Assembly: GCF_011075055.1 (NCBI RefSeq)
Contig: NC_058146.1
Coordinates: 13,842,820 to 13,906,819 of the forward strand
Length of the DNA: 64,000 nt
Direction: 5' to 3'
Source of the DNA: Mangifera indica
Lineage: Eukaryota > Streptophyta > Magnoliopsida > Sapindales > Anacardiaceae
Part shown: one piece after another, positions 1 through 14,699 of the stretch
How the letters are laid out: each line of letters begins with the position of its first letter
Position numbering within the stretch: the stretch's first letter is position 1
Notes under the pieces: generated by a model
Databases searched by the model: none
What the model saw: the letters and a program-made list of their open reading frames with translations, nothing else
What the model was told of the DNA's origin: nothing
Translations under genes and position numbers: made by a program

Positions 1-424
1 AAAAATAATGAACAGATAAATATTCAATCATTATAAAATACTATTTTCATGAGTTTAGTAATTAATTATTTATATTCTCGTTTGAACTAAATAAATTTAT
101 AATTTTAATAAAAGAAAAATAGTTATTAAAAATTTATGTCCTATCATTAAAAAGTTTAATGATGGAAAAAATTTATTTGTCGTCTATTGTTATAACATTT
201 CTTATTAAAAGTATTAACAACAGAGATACTTTTAACAAGGAAAGATATAACGATAGATGACGATAAAATTTTTTTTCATTATTAAAACTTTTTAATGATA
301 AAAATTAGACTTTTAATAACTATTTTTCTCTTGTTAAATCATAAATTTATTTGGTTTTAAAAAGAGTATAAATAATTGGTTATTAAATTCATAAAAATAG
401 CACTTTAGATTTATATCCGCTCAT
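1..424. repeat. Foldback (hairpin) MITE, copy A, left end at window edge
   Basis: Almost the whole segment is one imperfect inverted repeat: about 5-205 pairs with about 215-424 read in reverse complement. Both arms share the subterminal string ATAAATTTATAA and a run around ATAGTTATTAAAA. No coding capacity is visible. The outer right end (around 405-424) resembles the ends of copy B at 717-1170, so both belong to one family. The window start prevents finding the target duplication. The long arms and lack of an ORF fit a non-autonomous foldback element; the superfamily is not determined. Confidence 0.7.
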
Positions 425-716
425 CGCTAATGCCAATTTGTTTTTATTTTAAAATGCATGACCTCCCACCTACATACAGCCGATACCACTCTCACATTTT
501 CTTTGTCATATGGAAATTGAGAAAGTGACTTACCATGCAACATTGTACTAAAATATCAATAGGTTTGTCATTTTGCAAATGGCTCAAGTTTTTAAAAACA
601 ACTTTTTTTTTCTTGTCTAATTTTGTTAATGACTCGTTATACTTTAATAATTAAGTCACTTAGCCACCCTCTCCAGTAAGCCCCACACTTAACCTAGAAC
701 ATTAAAAAAAAAAAAC
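425..716. other. Spacer between two foldback elements
   Basis: AT-rich sequence between the two hairpin elements. I see no ORF, RNA gene or repeat in it. Confidence 0.5.
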
Positions 717-1170
717 TAGCATTAGTAAAAGAAAAATCAATGAATGAATAAATATTTGATCATTATAAATATTATTTTCATGATTTTAGAGATTAATTAT
801 TTATAGTCCTCATAAAAATAAATAAATTTATAACTTTAACAAGAGAAAAATAGTTGTTAAAAGTCTATTTCTCATTGTTAACATATTTTAATGATAGAAA
901 AAATCACATCGTCGCTTATCGTTATAATTTCTCTTGTAAAAAGTATTAACGACGACAACAGTAATTTTAATAGGAAAATTATAACAACAAATTTTTTTTC
1001 TATCATTAAAACTATTTAACAACAAAAAATAGATTTTTAACAACCAGTTTTCCTCGTTGAAATCATAAATTTATTTATTTTTAATGAGAGTATAAATAAT
1101 TGATCGTTAAAATCATGAAAATAACATTTATAACAACTGAATATTTATCCGCTCCTTATTTTCCTTTCGC
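717..1170. repeat. Foldback (hairpin) MITE, copy B
   Basis: A second member of the family seen at 1-424. The left arm (about 719-935) is an imperfect reverse complement of the right arm (about 950-1168). Terminal sequence is close to GCATTAGT on the left and its complement CTAGTGC on the right. There is no ORF. Transcription across it would give a hairpin with roughly 200-bp arms, the kind of structure that can feed small-RNA production; that is inference. Confidence 0.75.
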
Positions 1171-1989
1171 TAGTGCAGGCTTTTTTTTTTTTTTTAAGTG
1201 GAACTTAATAATTCGTCCTAAATGAATTTCCCCAAAATATACTCTTAGTTTGGTCAAAAACCTATCTGCCCCCTTACATAGCAATTTGTGTCTTCAAATC
1301 GTGTTCGTACGCTGTCAATATGGGTTTCGAGTTAGAGGATCCACCACTTTGACTTGATTAACTTAGAATAATATCAAAATCTCTCAGTTTGATTGGTGAT
1401 GCGCATTTGCATCCTTCCTAGCTCCTTGGTCGTTATGACACATTTAACTCCCTCTTGACTCATTGAGTCACTACTTCAGCAATTGACAAAAAAAAGAGAG
1501 AGAAAGTAGAGGATAACCTTATCTAATACGCTTCTCTTTATATGTAGGGTTGGATTCGAATTAAACCGAATGAAACTTAAACTTAGATTAGTTTAATTGA
1601 GTTTAATTTGGTTTAAAAATTCTGAGCTTGAGTCAAATTTTTCAACAACTCATCATTTTGTTTTGTTGTTTTTAAAGTTTTTTGATTTTTTGCTCTTTTT
1701 GTTGAAGTACTTCTTGTGTCTCTATAATTCTTTAATTTTCTTTAATTATTGATTATATGGTTAGATTTTTATATTTTTTAAATATATTTTCATATTATAT
1801 AGTTGAGTTTATTTATTCAATAAAAAAGTTAAATATAAACACAACTTATATATAATACATTAGCTTCATCGGCAATCCACCCTTTATTGGCCTCCAACAA
1901 GAGGCCAATTTACCATCAATGATAATAGAAATTGTAATATTAAATAGGAAACAAAAATTGTAAAGTTTATAAATACCTTTCCTTAATAT
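1171..1989. other. AT-rich non-coding stretch
   Basis: No supported gene. It contains homopolymer tracts and a GGTTTAATTTGAGTTTAA-like stretch around 1540-1620 similar to AT-rich interspersed DNA elsewhere in the window. The left border of the large duplication lies near its right end. Confidence 0.4.
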
Positions 1990-4557
1990 ATTGAATAAAG
2001 TTCTTAAATTCACGGTAATGATTATATCTTAATTTCTTACCATCATCATGATATGGTTGTCATTATTTCTAATATCACAAAATTCCAAAGTATATTATAA
2101 TATATGACAACCAAAAATGGTAAGAATATTACAAAGATTTATCCAATCTTTCTTGATTTTTAATTTTTTCTGATTGATTTTGTAATGCTTCCGTTGTACT
2201 TGAACGTTGCTTGACTTTCTTGTGCATTACATTTGTTCAAAGTAAATGATACCCATGAATTTCTTATGTATTGCCATTTCCCCTTGAAATATCATTTCTT
2301 TGCCGTAACTTCTAGAAAAACCATGCTCATTAAAATGTCCTTGAATGGACTAATTAAACCCGCAAATATGCCAAATTAGGGTTGCAAGATACACCACGAA
2401 TATAATTGCATAAATTACGGTTGCTGACACTCTTGTAGTTTGGCCAGGATACATAGCACGAATATAATTGCATAAAAAATATTCACATTAAGAGTTCCTT
2501 CATGTCATATCATATTCCAAAAACCAAAGCCACTCGTCCTTCTCTGTTCCTAAATATGCATTAACATTTTGAGATCATTCATTTGGGTACATTATTTGGA
2601 TAAGACACTTCATTTGGGTATATTTTTTTGATAATACATACGAATATATTACTAGGCATTTGTTTGATCTAAACTAATGAACCCATCAATGAGTTTTAAA
2701 AATTGGAATGAATTGACCTATTTGACTGGTTGACTAAAAATGGTTTCATTTTCTTGAAAACTGTTATTAAAATTAGATCAGACGATTTGAACGGTTGAAT
2801 TGAATAAAAATTTAGATTTAACTTGGTTAGTATAAAAAAGTTAATATATATTTTTTAAGTTAAACTTAAACCCAAGATCTCATTTATCAATTTTTTGGAG
2901 TTTATTAATATTTTTCCTCTTATTAATCTAAAGACAATTACTCAGTTATCCATTATCCACCTCTCTCCCTCTCTCTCTATATTAATCAAAATTATCAACG
3001 AACAATCTAGGGTTTATTTAAAAAAATAATTCCACATTAGTAGTATGAGATATTGACAGGATACATTAATATTATGAGATCTGAGATAAAAAGGGAATTA
3101 ACCAAAATCAGAGTAGATAAAAAGAGAAGAAAGCAATTTTTTACTAACTTGTGCTGAGGAGATGGTGAACTTGCGGAGACAATGAATGACTGTACCAAGT
3201 ACATCTTTAAAATCTAAATTAATAATATTATAATATTATATTTTGTTTATTAGGTTTTATTAATCATATTATATTTAATTTTGAATTGAATTTGAATTGA
3301 TCAAAGATATCATTATAAGTTTACCAACAAGATGAATAGTTTTATCAGTCATATTAATAGTATCATCTGTTGATTATTCAAATCAAATTCTAATCAATCT
3401 ACCAAACTAAAACTTTAGTTAAAATTCAGTTTGAATCAAACCGAATATCAATTCAAATTAAGTTGGTTCTGTTTGAGTTCATCCCTATGAGTATATTAAT
3501 TGTTATGGAAGGAAATAATAATAAAAAGAATTATGTTTTAATCATTTAAATATAAATATAATTAGGAGCTAACAATATTTTGATATAATTTTATATTTAA
3601 AGCTTACTAATCAAGTACATCTCAATCGTTCAATATATACTAATCCAATTTTAAATCATCTTTTAATTTTCTTCCCTGATTAGACTCTCATAAAATTAAT
3701 TTGTTGTTTCCATGTTTTCTTATAGTATTTTTATGTGATTATTTGTTTAGCTACTATTATTATGTTACATTTTTTGTAAACTGTATTTCACAGCTAAAGT
3801 TTTAGTTATTAAACAAATTTATTTACGTTTTAGTTACTTATATTTCCCTTCGATGAGAACATAGGGCATCAGGAGGAGTGAATGAATCTTACCTTTATTC
3901 GGCAACTAAACACATAATTGTCAAAACAAAATCACTTGCAATTAAAAAATTACTTGTATAAAATCTATTTTAGTACCTAGATGAGTTTTGTTAACTAATT
4001 TAAATTAGTAGAGAAATAATTAGTGGTTACTTTTATTTTTCTTGTAGTTGTAGACTCTTTTAGGTAGAGTTCGAAATTGTATATATCAATTAACAACAAA
4101 AAATTACAACAAGAATAATCCTTCTAAGTTAAATCTGGGACGGTACCCCAACCTTGTGTAACTACTAAGTTATACTTTACAAAGTCGTTGCATTTCTCAA
4201 TTTTATCTCTTAAATATTGTAATGCATATTTTGTGCATTTCTGTATTATAAATGTGTGTTTTATTTTTAATGTATTAAATGTCATTAATTAGTTGATACA
4301 TATTTAAGGCTGTGATTTTCATTTATCATTTTTAAGGATAAATCGAAACTTTGTCCTTTAAAATATTATAGTCTGGTCAAATTTTTACATTTGGCAAAAA
4401 AAAAAAAAATCAATTTTTCAAAGAAAGATACTGTTATAAAGCCCACAGAGTATGTTTGTAATTGTAAGCGTGTTTGTGATTTTTTGGATGGGAGTTTAGC
4501 AGTTGGATGCATGTTAATTTCCTTGAAAAAATTCTAACCTATATACCTTTCTCTCCC
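1990..4557. other. 5' flank of TPS1, mostly shared with unit 2
   Basis: Non-coding DNA matching 31335-33456. The best-conserved piece (about 2090-2400, matching 31490-31800) could be read as a short open stretch on the minus strand in unit 2, but it is broken in unit 1 and I do not recognise a protein. About 830 bp (roughly 3755-4575), including the TATA box, are present here and absent upstream of TPS2. Confidence 0.55.
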
Positions 4558-4565
4558 TATAAATA
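4558..4565 (+). promoter_or_regulatory. Candidate TATA box of TPS1
   Basis: TATAAATA lies 80 bp upstream of the chosen ATG at 4645, a usual spacing for a plant gene with a short 5' leader. No equivalent exists upstream of TPS2, where the segment is deleted. The site also argues against starting translation at the upstream in-frame ATG at 4507. Confidence 0.6.
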
Positions 4566-4644
4566 TTCTCTTGAATCTCCCAGTTTTATCATATCGTATC
4601 AAGATCTTCACATATTATTACAGATTCGAATTTATGCAACAGTA

Positions 4645-6996
<2,352 letters not shown>

Positions 6997-7489
6997 TTTG
7001 TAAGGCCAAAACATTTATATTGTTTCTGGTTTATGTATCTCAATGTTGCAAGACATATGACAAGGATCTTCTATATATGTTATTAATCGTCATTTGGAAG
7101 AATAAGTGATTTTTTTTGGTTAACTGTTAACCCACTTGAGCCGATTACTTTTTTGGTGTTAGACCGACTACACTAAGCAGGTGAAATTTTGAATTCGATG
7201 ACCAATCACACAACCTAAGTCAAAAGTTTAGTGCAATTAAACATATTAAATATCTTGAGCATGTCAGATGCATATTTACTTCTACTCTATGAAAGTAATG
7301 CAACCCATGTAAATTTGAAATTTCAAACTCTTTCTTCATACTGAATTTGAACTCATCTATAAGAGGGAAAAAATAAAACTCATATATATCTTGTAGCTCT
7401 CCATGAATAACGAAACCTTCAAGTTTTAAAACATGGATTTCTTCTTCTAGCTCTCCATTTAGAAATACTAACTTGACATAAAATTGGTA
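6997..7489. other. 3' flank of TPS1
   Basis: Matches the TPS2 3' flank at 42293-42540 up to about 7240 and then diverges. It probably holds the 3' UTR; I see no clear polyadenylation signal to place its end. Nothing else is recognisable. Confidence 0.5.
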
Positions 7490-8460
7490 TATAGGTCAAT
7501 TTAAATGGGTAATCAATGTCAATAGAGTTCTTACTGTTTCAAACCAAGTAATATGGGAAGAAGTGTCTTCGTAGTCTGCAATTTCTCGCTGTGAGTACCC
7601 TTTTGCAATGAGGCATACTTTGTTCTTTTGTATGCTTCCATTACATGTAACTTTGTTCCCATCTACATGAAACTTTGTTCTAATGACCATCCCTAATAGT
7701 AGTCTTGCCTTTGAAAGATCCACCAATTATCACATCTCATTCTTTAAGAATTTGTAAGCTCTTCTTCCATTGCATTATACCATTCTTCCTTTGTCATTGC
7801 ATCTTGGAACATTGTTGGATCAATAATAAACAAGGCTTGTGTAGTTCCATAAATGTCCCTTAATGATATGAGTTGTTTTGGAGGTGTTTCATCTAAAGAT
7901 GAGCACAACAATTGCTACTGTTGTTGCTACTTTTTGAAGGAATGGAGTTCAGTGAGGCTTAAGGGAATGAATCTAGAGAACTTAGGGACCTTTGTTTTTG
8001 TACTTTAGTTGGTAGAACTTTAATCTCTTTTGTAATTTCAAATTAAACATCATCTATATATTCTTATGTCAAGTCGTATATGTCTTTTCGTTGAACACAA
8101 CATCCTCGATAATAATCACCTTGCCTCTAACAAGGTTATATTAGAACAACAGCAAAACAAAGATGCATTTAAGAGATTTTTCATCAAGTTTACTAAGCTT
8201 ATAGGAATCAACCAATGTAAAGACATTACAACCAAAAATTCTTAAATGTCTTAACCAAGATTGTTTACCAATATAAGTTTTATATGGTGTTCGATAAAAA
8301 ATTAACCCTTGTTGGTGATAAATCAACAAATAAACTATTGTGGCAACTGTTTCAGCCTAAATTGGCTTGGAAGTCTTTTGGTTGTTAGTAAGTTCCTTGT
8401 CATTTCAGCCACTATATAATTTTTCCATTTAACTACCCCATTTTCTCTGGTGTATACCAT
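7490..8460 (-). pseudogene. Ty1/copia pol remnant (integrase and reverse transcriptase pieces)
   Basis: Read on the minus strand, three copia segments appear in the right order: an integrase core piece with NGVV and EMTRNLL (about 8457-8335), the integrase C-terminal piece LRHLRIFGCNVFTLV (8250-8180 region), and the start of the RT domain with DPTMFQDAMTKEEWYNAMEE (around 7830-7770) followed by KGYSQREIADYEDTSSH (7640-7560). Stops and frameshifts separate them. No LTRs are visible, so this is a truncated, old insertion. It lies just downstream of TPS1 and has no counterpart in unit 2. Confidence 0.8.
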
Positions 8461-8877
8461 ATACTTAATCCATAATTAGGAATAATTGTTTATTTGTTCA
8501 TTAAGTTGGTTATGTGAATGTAGTTGTATAATGACCTACTTTACCCCTCGGAAACTTCGAAACAAATGGTGTCAACTAGTTGTATAATAACCTACTTTTA
8601 ATTTTTTCGAACCTAATTTTAAAGTTTAAAGAACATCGATTGATACGTTCTAACTTTATCAAAAAAAATTCATGAGAGAATAAATCCTACAAATTCTTCA
8701 ATTAGAGATAATAATAATCTAAATTTAATGTTATATAAAGAAAAACAATAATGTTATAGATTAAATTATTTATTAATAAATTAAAATTATTTAAATAAGA
8801 AAAAATAAAAATAAAATTGTGCAAAAAGGCTTGAAAGCCCTTTCTTAAACAATTTTATCATGTGTTCTTTTAGTTTA
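8461..8877. other. Non-coding segment shared with unit 2
   Basis: From about 8570 this matches 50840-51125. It is AT-rich with no ORF or RNA gene, and forms the distal upstream region of the SmG relic in both units. Confidence 0.5.
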
Positions 8878-10131
8878 TAAAATGCCCAAAAGACTTATTC
8901 CCACCCAAGGTTTAGTTCATTGTAACACTTCTACTTGTTAAGTTTTGAAAATTCAAATACCCACCCTTCAGCTATTAAACTCAACAAAATTCATTAGTAT
9001 TAAGGGTATAATTATCATTTAATCAGTAATATTAAAAAAATAAGTTTTTATTTCATTTTTTTATCTTAGTTTTGAAAACTTAGCTTTTCCCCAAAGGTTT
9101 AATTTATTTTCTCTCTTCTTCGACGATTAGAATTCAGCTGACAACCCATATGCTTTCTCCGTCGGTGCTGCCTCTTGCCTCCTGAAGACTAGATGGACCG
9201 GCGGAAGATGAATCGTTCAAGCGCAACGAATTAAATTTCTGCAAAGCGCACGATGAATTGTCGAAGCACAACGAATTCAATTTCCGCAACAATATTACCT
9301 TCTTTTACAATACACAGTTCCTCAAATCCCAAGTTGTTTTCTTTCACTTGTTCTTTACCCTCTAAAGTTAGTACCGTTAAGCTTAGTACTGCCATTCAGC
9401 CCCACTTTCTTCTTCAACTAGGGTTTTCACTGCTCCTGAAACATCAGAAGGAATTGAAAGTTCATATCCTGAGGTTTATCTTTGTTGGAAATTTTTTTTC
9501 GTTTAGATATGTTTTGTGAATGCTTGGATTGGTTGCTTAACAATGTGAGGAAAATGGAAAATTTTGGTGTTTTTTGTGTTCAGTTGGGAATAAGTATACT
9601 TTGGTAATGTTTTGTTTGGTTGCTGAGAAAATATGGGAATGAAAAGAATTGATTGCTGGAAAATGAGGGAAAAAATGGAAACTTTTGGTATTGTTTTTAT
9701 TCCGTTCAAGCTAGTTTGACTTCTTAAGTGTACTCTGCATATGCTTTGTTTGGTTTCTGAGAAAGTTGGGGAATGAGAAAGAATTGGTTGCTAGAAAATG
9801 TGGGGGAAATGGAAAATTTTGATGTCTTTTTTGGTTTAACTAGAGCTAATTAATTGTAGGGCTTAGTGCAACTGTTTTTTTTCATGGTTTGTTCGGTTTA
9901 TGAGAAAATATGGGCCTAAGAAAAATCTCTGAAATAAAGAAGACTTTGATTGTGCTCATTATAGTTACCAGTATGCCCTCATTTAGGCCTTATGAAATGT
10001 GGCAAAAGAACAAACTTGAGTTTTTGTCTAGATTGGAGACTTATATGTCCATTTCACTGAGACTTATAGCATGACCTGTAGGTGGGAATAGGTCTTTTGG
10101 CCGTCTGCCCAAAAAAAAAAAAAAAAAAAAA
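8878..10131. mobile_element. Candidate Pack-MULE-like insertion with captured gene start
   Basis: Unit 2 has an uninterrupted site at about 51125-51145, where unit 1 carries this 1.25-kb block. Its ends form an inverted repeat: CAAAAGACTTATTCCCACC near 8887-8905 pairs with GGTGGGAATAGGTCTTTTG near 10081-10099. The target-like string around CCTTTTGG occurs once in unit 2 and on both sides here, which suggests a duplication of about 9 bp, as Mutator-like elements make. A 21-nt poly-A run (10111-10131) sits at the right edge and blurs the boundary. Inside are an exon-like ORF and three diverged ~120-bp repeats (about 9510-9910) rich in TTGGTTGCTGAGAAA, which look like plant intron sequence. Confidence 0.5.
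9253..9476 (+). pseudogene. Captured exon resembling a plastid transit peptide start
   Basis: An ATG-initiated stretch begins MNCRSTTNSISATIL and is rich in Ser, Thr and Pro with almost no acidic residues for ~60 codons, like a chloroplast transit peptide. It ends at a plausible splice donor (CCTGAG followed by GTTTAT at about 9477), followed by intron-like sequence. Near the end a second frame reads TAPETSEGIESSYPE, an acidic linker of the kind seen at the start of mature plastid proteins, so a frameshift is likely. I cannot name the parent gene. It sits inside the candidate Pack-MULE. Confidence 0.35.
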
Positions 10132-10139
10132 GAGGGGCC

Positions 10140-11321
10140 TTTTGGCCTTCTTAAAATACTATTTTCTTTTCTAATTGGATCAAATATGCCCCGAGGTTCA
10201 CTGTTGGTTGGTGTCCACGTGGCTTCAACCCTTCTCGCTTCAAAAGGTTTATAATACACTTGTTCACACTCAATCTCCTGCTTTCCCTCCGAAACAAAAT
10301 CAATTACAATGAACAAACTCTAGACTCATCACAACTGCCACCACCACCGTCTACTCACTGCTAACCGAGCCGCACTTTGAGCGACTGTAGTATGTAACCG
10401 CACCTCAGGTTCTGTATCCGTCCATATTCTCTAATTGTTGCATGTTTGGTTGCCGAGAAATCAAAGTTCTTAAACTTATTATCTCCTTTTAAGAGTTTTT
10501 GAATATACAAGTTTAATCGTTTTAGAACATGCTAATTTCCTTTATGGATGAAGTTAGTGAGTTTGGGAGTGGAGCAGTTGCTTACTCTCATAGTTGATGA
10601 TGTTGGATCGTTTTCTTTTTCGGTTTTGGAAAATTCAATGATTACTTTTACCGGTGTTTGAGTTTTTGTCTTTCGTAATTTTGAAAAATGATTGTATAAA
10701 TAATTTTTTTCTGAACTTGTTGAGTTTTTGTCTCTATTTTGTTGGTTATTCTGTTGAGTTTTTCAAAAGTTGTCAATTCAATTTATATTTTTGTTGAGAT
10801 CCTGCTATGGATCTCATAAACAGAACTTCTTCTTAGTTTTCCTTGATATTCCATTCCTATCCATGAAACTCTCAGTTAAGATTTCCTAATTTCATATAAT
10901 CTCCATAAATTTTCTCTTTCAATTTGCTAATTAAATCTTTTCCTCTCTAGGGTAGACGTCTGTAGTTGATATTCAAATAAATAATATATAAACTTCTTTA
11001 TTGATGGATGAAAACCTATTGTTTTCAGAGATGTGGTATCTGAGCTAGTGTTTTTTGAAAATAAGTTATTTTCTACTTAAGACGAAAAACGTATTTACTG
11101 GATGATTTTCACTTCAATGAATGTTTGAATTCCTTTTTGTTATTCTGTATCAAAATTAATGTAAGAAATTAGATAATAGTAATGTTGTTTAAGGAATACA
11201 AATAGAATGAATAAATTGCATTTAAGAAACATTTACAATAGAATTTATAAGAAATTTTGATATAAATTTTTGGATGATTCAAGGTTGTTTTCAAAGATAC
11301 ATTGATGATGTAGATCCTTAG
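10140..11321 (+). pseudogene. Unit 1 remnant of the SmG promoter and 5' UTR, exons lost
   Basis: Matches the SmG 5' region of unit 2 (51140-51720 and 52270-52855), including the leader with repeated CCACCACC (about 10338) and the splice-donor-like CTCAGGTTCTGT (around 10405). The piece of unit 2 holding coding exons 1 and 2 (51720-52270) is absent: sequence jumps at about 10705-10740. From about 11020 onward it is a dispersed repeat also found, inverted, at 28560-28930. No coding function is possible. The right end is the insertion site of a copia element. Confidence 0.65.
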
Positions 11322-11610
11322 TGATAATTTTGATAACAAAGATTGAATAAAAAAAGAAATTATCTGTTTTTTATTGTGTTTCTACATTAATATACAACCT
11401 AGTATTTATAGCCTAAAGAAATATACACATTAAGAAATAAAATCAATCAATAATATAAAGCCTAAATTAGAGCTAATTACAATCACTAAATTAGAGCCTA
11501 GATTAGTGTTAATTACAATCTTTAAAATCAAGCCTACATTAGAGCTAATTATAATCACTAAAGTAGAGCATAAATTATGCCTAAATTAGAGATACTACAA
11601 TTACTGTAAT
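11322..11610 (-). repeat. 3' LTR of copia-1
   Basis: Direct repeat of 15861-16148, beginning TGATAATTTTGA. It shares several copies of a short GCCTAAATTAGAGC-like motif with the partner LTR. The right boundary is placed by the break in identity just before the purine tract. Confidence 0.85.
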
Positions 11611-11639
11611 ATCCCTCCTTAAACTCAGGAGGGTTGTAT

Positions 11640-12065
11640 TGAAACAATCTTGAGTTTAGATACCAATTCTCGAAAACGACCAAGAGCATGAGCCTTGGTA
11701 AAAATGTCAACTACTTGATTGGCGGAGGGAACAAATTGAAGTGTCACAGTGCCTTGTCAAATGAAATAATAATTGGTCTCGATGTGTTTGGTGCGCTCAT
11801 GAAAGACATCATTGTGAGCAATTTTAATTGCACTTTGGTTGTTACAATAAAGAGTAGTGGAACCAGTGTGAACAACACTCATATCCTCTAACAACCATCG
11901 AAACCAAAAAAACTCATCAATTGTATATGCAACAGCTCTATGTTCTACTTCGGTGCTAGAGCGAGAATCTACTGCTTGTTTTTTGCTTTGCCAAGAAATC
12001 AAAAAGTCTCCTAAAAGAAAACAAAATCTAGTGGTAGAGCGCCTATTAGTTGGATCCCGAACCAA
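11640..12065 (-). pseudogene. copia-1 RNase H domain
   Basis: The minus strand reads DFLISWQSKKQAVDSRSSTE, then WLLEDMSV, LYCNNQSAIKIAHN and HERTKHIE, the standard copia RNase H blocks. A downstream stretch toward 11640 matches the C-terminal region (LTKAHALGRF-like) in a shifted frame. The usual SSAEAE block reads SSTEVE. Non-functional because upstream frames are broken. Confidence 0.85.
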
Positions 12066-13070
12066 TCAGCATCTAAATAAGCACATAACTATAACGAAGA
12101 GTTAGCTGAAAAATGTAAACCATTAAAGATAGTTCCTTTGACATAGCAAAGGATGTGAAGAAAAGCTGCATAATGAGTAGAGTGAGGGGTAGACATAAGT
12201 TGTCTAATTATATGAATAACATAAGCAATATCAAGACGAGTGATAATAAGATAAACCAAATTGTCAACTAATTATCTATAACGAGTAGCATCAAAAAGAA
12301 TAGTACCATTTGTTGGAGTGAGATAAATATTAGGCTCAAGTGGTGTATAAGTGATCTTATTATCTATCAACCCCACTCCAGAAATAAGATCGGATGCATA
12401 CTTTGCTTGAGAGATATAATAACCATCAAATGAAGATATGACCTCTAACTTCAAAAAATAATTAAGAAATCCTAAATCTTTCGTTTCGAAGGACTAACAA
12501 AGATATTTCTTAAGATCTGCAATGCCTATATTATCATCTCCAGTAATAATCATATCATCAACATAGAGCAATAAAAGAGTAATACCATTGTCAGTTTTGT
12601 GAATGAAAAGAGCTAAATCATATGAGCTTAGACAAAAGCCAAATTGGGAAATAGTGGTACTGAATTTTTAAAATCAAGCATGAGGAGCTTGCTTAAGATC
12701 ATATAATGCTCATCAAAGACGACAAACTTTATTAGGTGGATGGTCATAGCCAAGTGGTGGTTGCATATAGACTTCTTCAAAAAGATCAACATTAAGAAAA
12801 ACATTCTTGACATCCATTTGAAAAAAAATTCTATTTTCTAGCAGCAACAATGACAAAAAGACTACGAACTAATGTTAATCGAGCAACTAGAGTAAAAGTC
12901 TCGTCATAATCAATTCTATATTCTTGGGTGTAGCCCTTAGCTACAAGACGTGCTTTATATTGTTCAATGGTCCCATCAGAGTGAGTTTTAATCTGGTAAA
13001 TCCATCTACATCCAACCAAAGACTTGCCTGGGGGAAGGTAAACTAAATCCGAAGTTTGAGTTTTCTCCAA
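12066..13070 (-). pseudogene. copia-1 reverse transcriptase domain
   Basis: The minus strand from 13070 reads GCRWIYQIKTHSDGTIEQYK and then ARLVAKGYTQEYRIDYDETF, the conserved start of the copia RT domain. The middle part (12813-12470) is recognisable only in shifted frames, and DGYYISQAKYASDLI (12272-12454) is the end of the RT and connection region. Several frameshifts and stops. Confidence 0.85.
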
Positions 13071-13205
13071 TGCCTATAATTCTTCTGTCATAGCTTGCTG
13101 CCAAATAGGATCAGAGGAAGCCTCACAAAAAGTGTGAGGCTTATGAATATAACTAGATGTTGAATAACAAAAATAATCTTGAAGATGAATAAGAATTTTT
13201 CTTAC

Positions 13206-14650
13206 TTAGTCAGATTTTCGAAGTGAAAGATTTTTAAAGGAAAGTGGATCGATTAGATCAACAGACATAACTGACTCAATAAAAAAAGGCATATCATTGG
13301 TTGTTGGGATGAGCTTGTGAGAGGAACCTGCATCAAAATCCTCAAGGAATGACTTAATTGAGGGTTTAGTAAAAACTGTAGATGAAGTTGTAATAGAGAA
13401 TTGTGACATTATGGAAAACATCTTATGCTCCCAAAAGACAACATAGTGAGAAATATGCAAGTGTTTTGAGATAGGGTCCCAACACCTATAACCTCTATGT
13501 GTAGTAGAATATCTAAGAAAACAACACGGTCTTGATTGAGCTTTTAACTTGTTATACTCGTGTGAACAAAACAAGCACACCCAAAAATTTTAAGCGAATT
13601 ATAATTAGGAAAGCACCCAAAGAGACGTTCATAAGGGGATTGATTATTAATAATAAAAGAAAGAATACAATTTATATTGTATACAACTGTAAAAGCAATT
13701 TCTCCCCAAAAGCTTTTAGGACAGAATAAGGAAATGAGTAAAGCATGAACAATCTCTAAAATGTGTTTATGTTTTCGTTCGTCTTTACCATTTCGTTGTG
13801 AGGTGTCGGGACAAGAGGGTTGTAAAATAGTACCTTGTGTTTTGAGAAATTGTAGATGATTGTGTTACTTATATTCCATGGCATTATCAGTTCTAAGTAT
13901 TTTAATGATACATGAGAATTGAGTTTGAACCATGTGTGCAAAGGTAGAGTATAACTCAGGTAATTCAAAATGATTATGCATTAGAAAAATCTATGTAAAT
14001 CAAGAAAAATCATCAATAAAGATAACAAAATAACAAGAACCAAAAGTAGTAATAGGGGTTGGTCCATAACTGTCAGAATGAACTAAATCAAATGGTTCTA
14101 AAGATACCGAATTACTAATAGAAAATGGTAAATATACTTATTTTTCAAGTTGACATGACTCATAATCCACATGTTCATCTTTAACAAGACTCAATTTTCC
14201 ACTAGAAACTAAATATTGTAAATGGCTAAAAGAAACGTGACCTAACCGAGAATGCCAAACATTCAAAGGAACTAAGGTAGATGAAGTAGCAACAATGGAA
14301 GAAGAATTGGCTTGAAGCGAAATGAGCTCAAATAATTGTTTAACTTGACACCTTATCCCAATAGTCTGTTTTGTCTATGGATCTTGAACACTACAACCAA
14401 AAAAGAAAAGTGAACATCAAGATCTAGGTCACACAATTAACCAATAGATAGCTAGTTAAGACTAACTTTAGGAAAACTATAAGTGTTATTGATAGACAAT
14501 TTATGAGTAGAAACATGATCAACATGGGTAATTGACATGGATGAACCATCAACAGTATGAATAATAGGAATATGAGATGTAGGAACTTTAAACATAAACA
14601 AAGTAGGATCAGATGTCGTATGATTGAGCATGCAGTAAAAAAAACCAAGA
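13206..14650 (-). pseudogene. copia-1 protease and integrase region
   Basis: In interrupted minus-strand frames I read NVWHSRLGHVSFSHLQYLVS (gag-pre-integrase, around 14280-14210), the integrase core with FVIFIDDFS (about 14030) and an NAMEYK-type second Asp block (about 13890), then KSFWGEIAFT and KIFGCACFVLF, the integrase C-terminal GCxxFV block (about 13590). At least four stops interrupt it. The protease region just upstream reads PITHV-like in a shifted frame. Confidence 0.75.
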
Positions 14651-14699
14651 GAATTTACCTGGTATAATAGACATAATAAAATATAAATTGTTACCAGAA

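Noticed and set aside
4507..4644. In-frame upstream ATG extending TPS1 by 46 codons
   Set aside because: The TATA box lies downstream of it, the extension has no family match, and TPS2 aligns from the ATG at 33457 equivalent to 4645.
10111..10131. Poly-A run as a LINE or retrogene tail
   Set aside because: There is no reverse transcriptase or processed gene upstream, and the inverted-repeat end next to it fits a DNA transposon better.
10041..10316. 91-codon minus-strand ORF
   Set aside because: It contains a poly-Phe run translated from the poly-A tract and spans an insertion boundary, so it is accidental.
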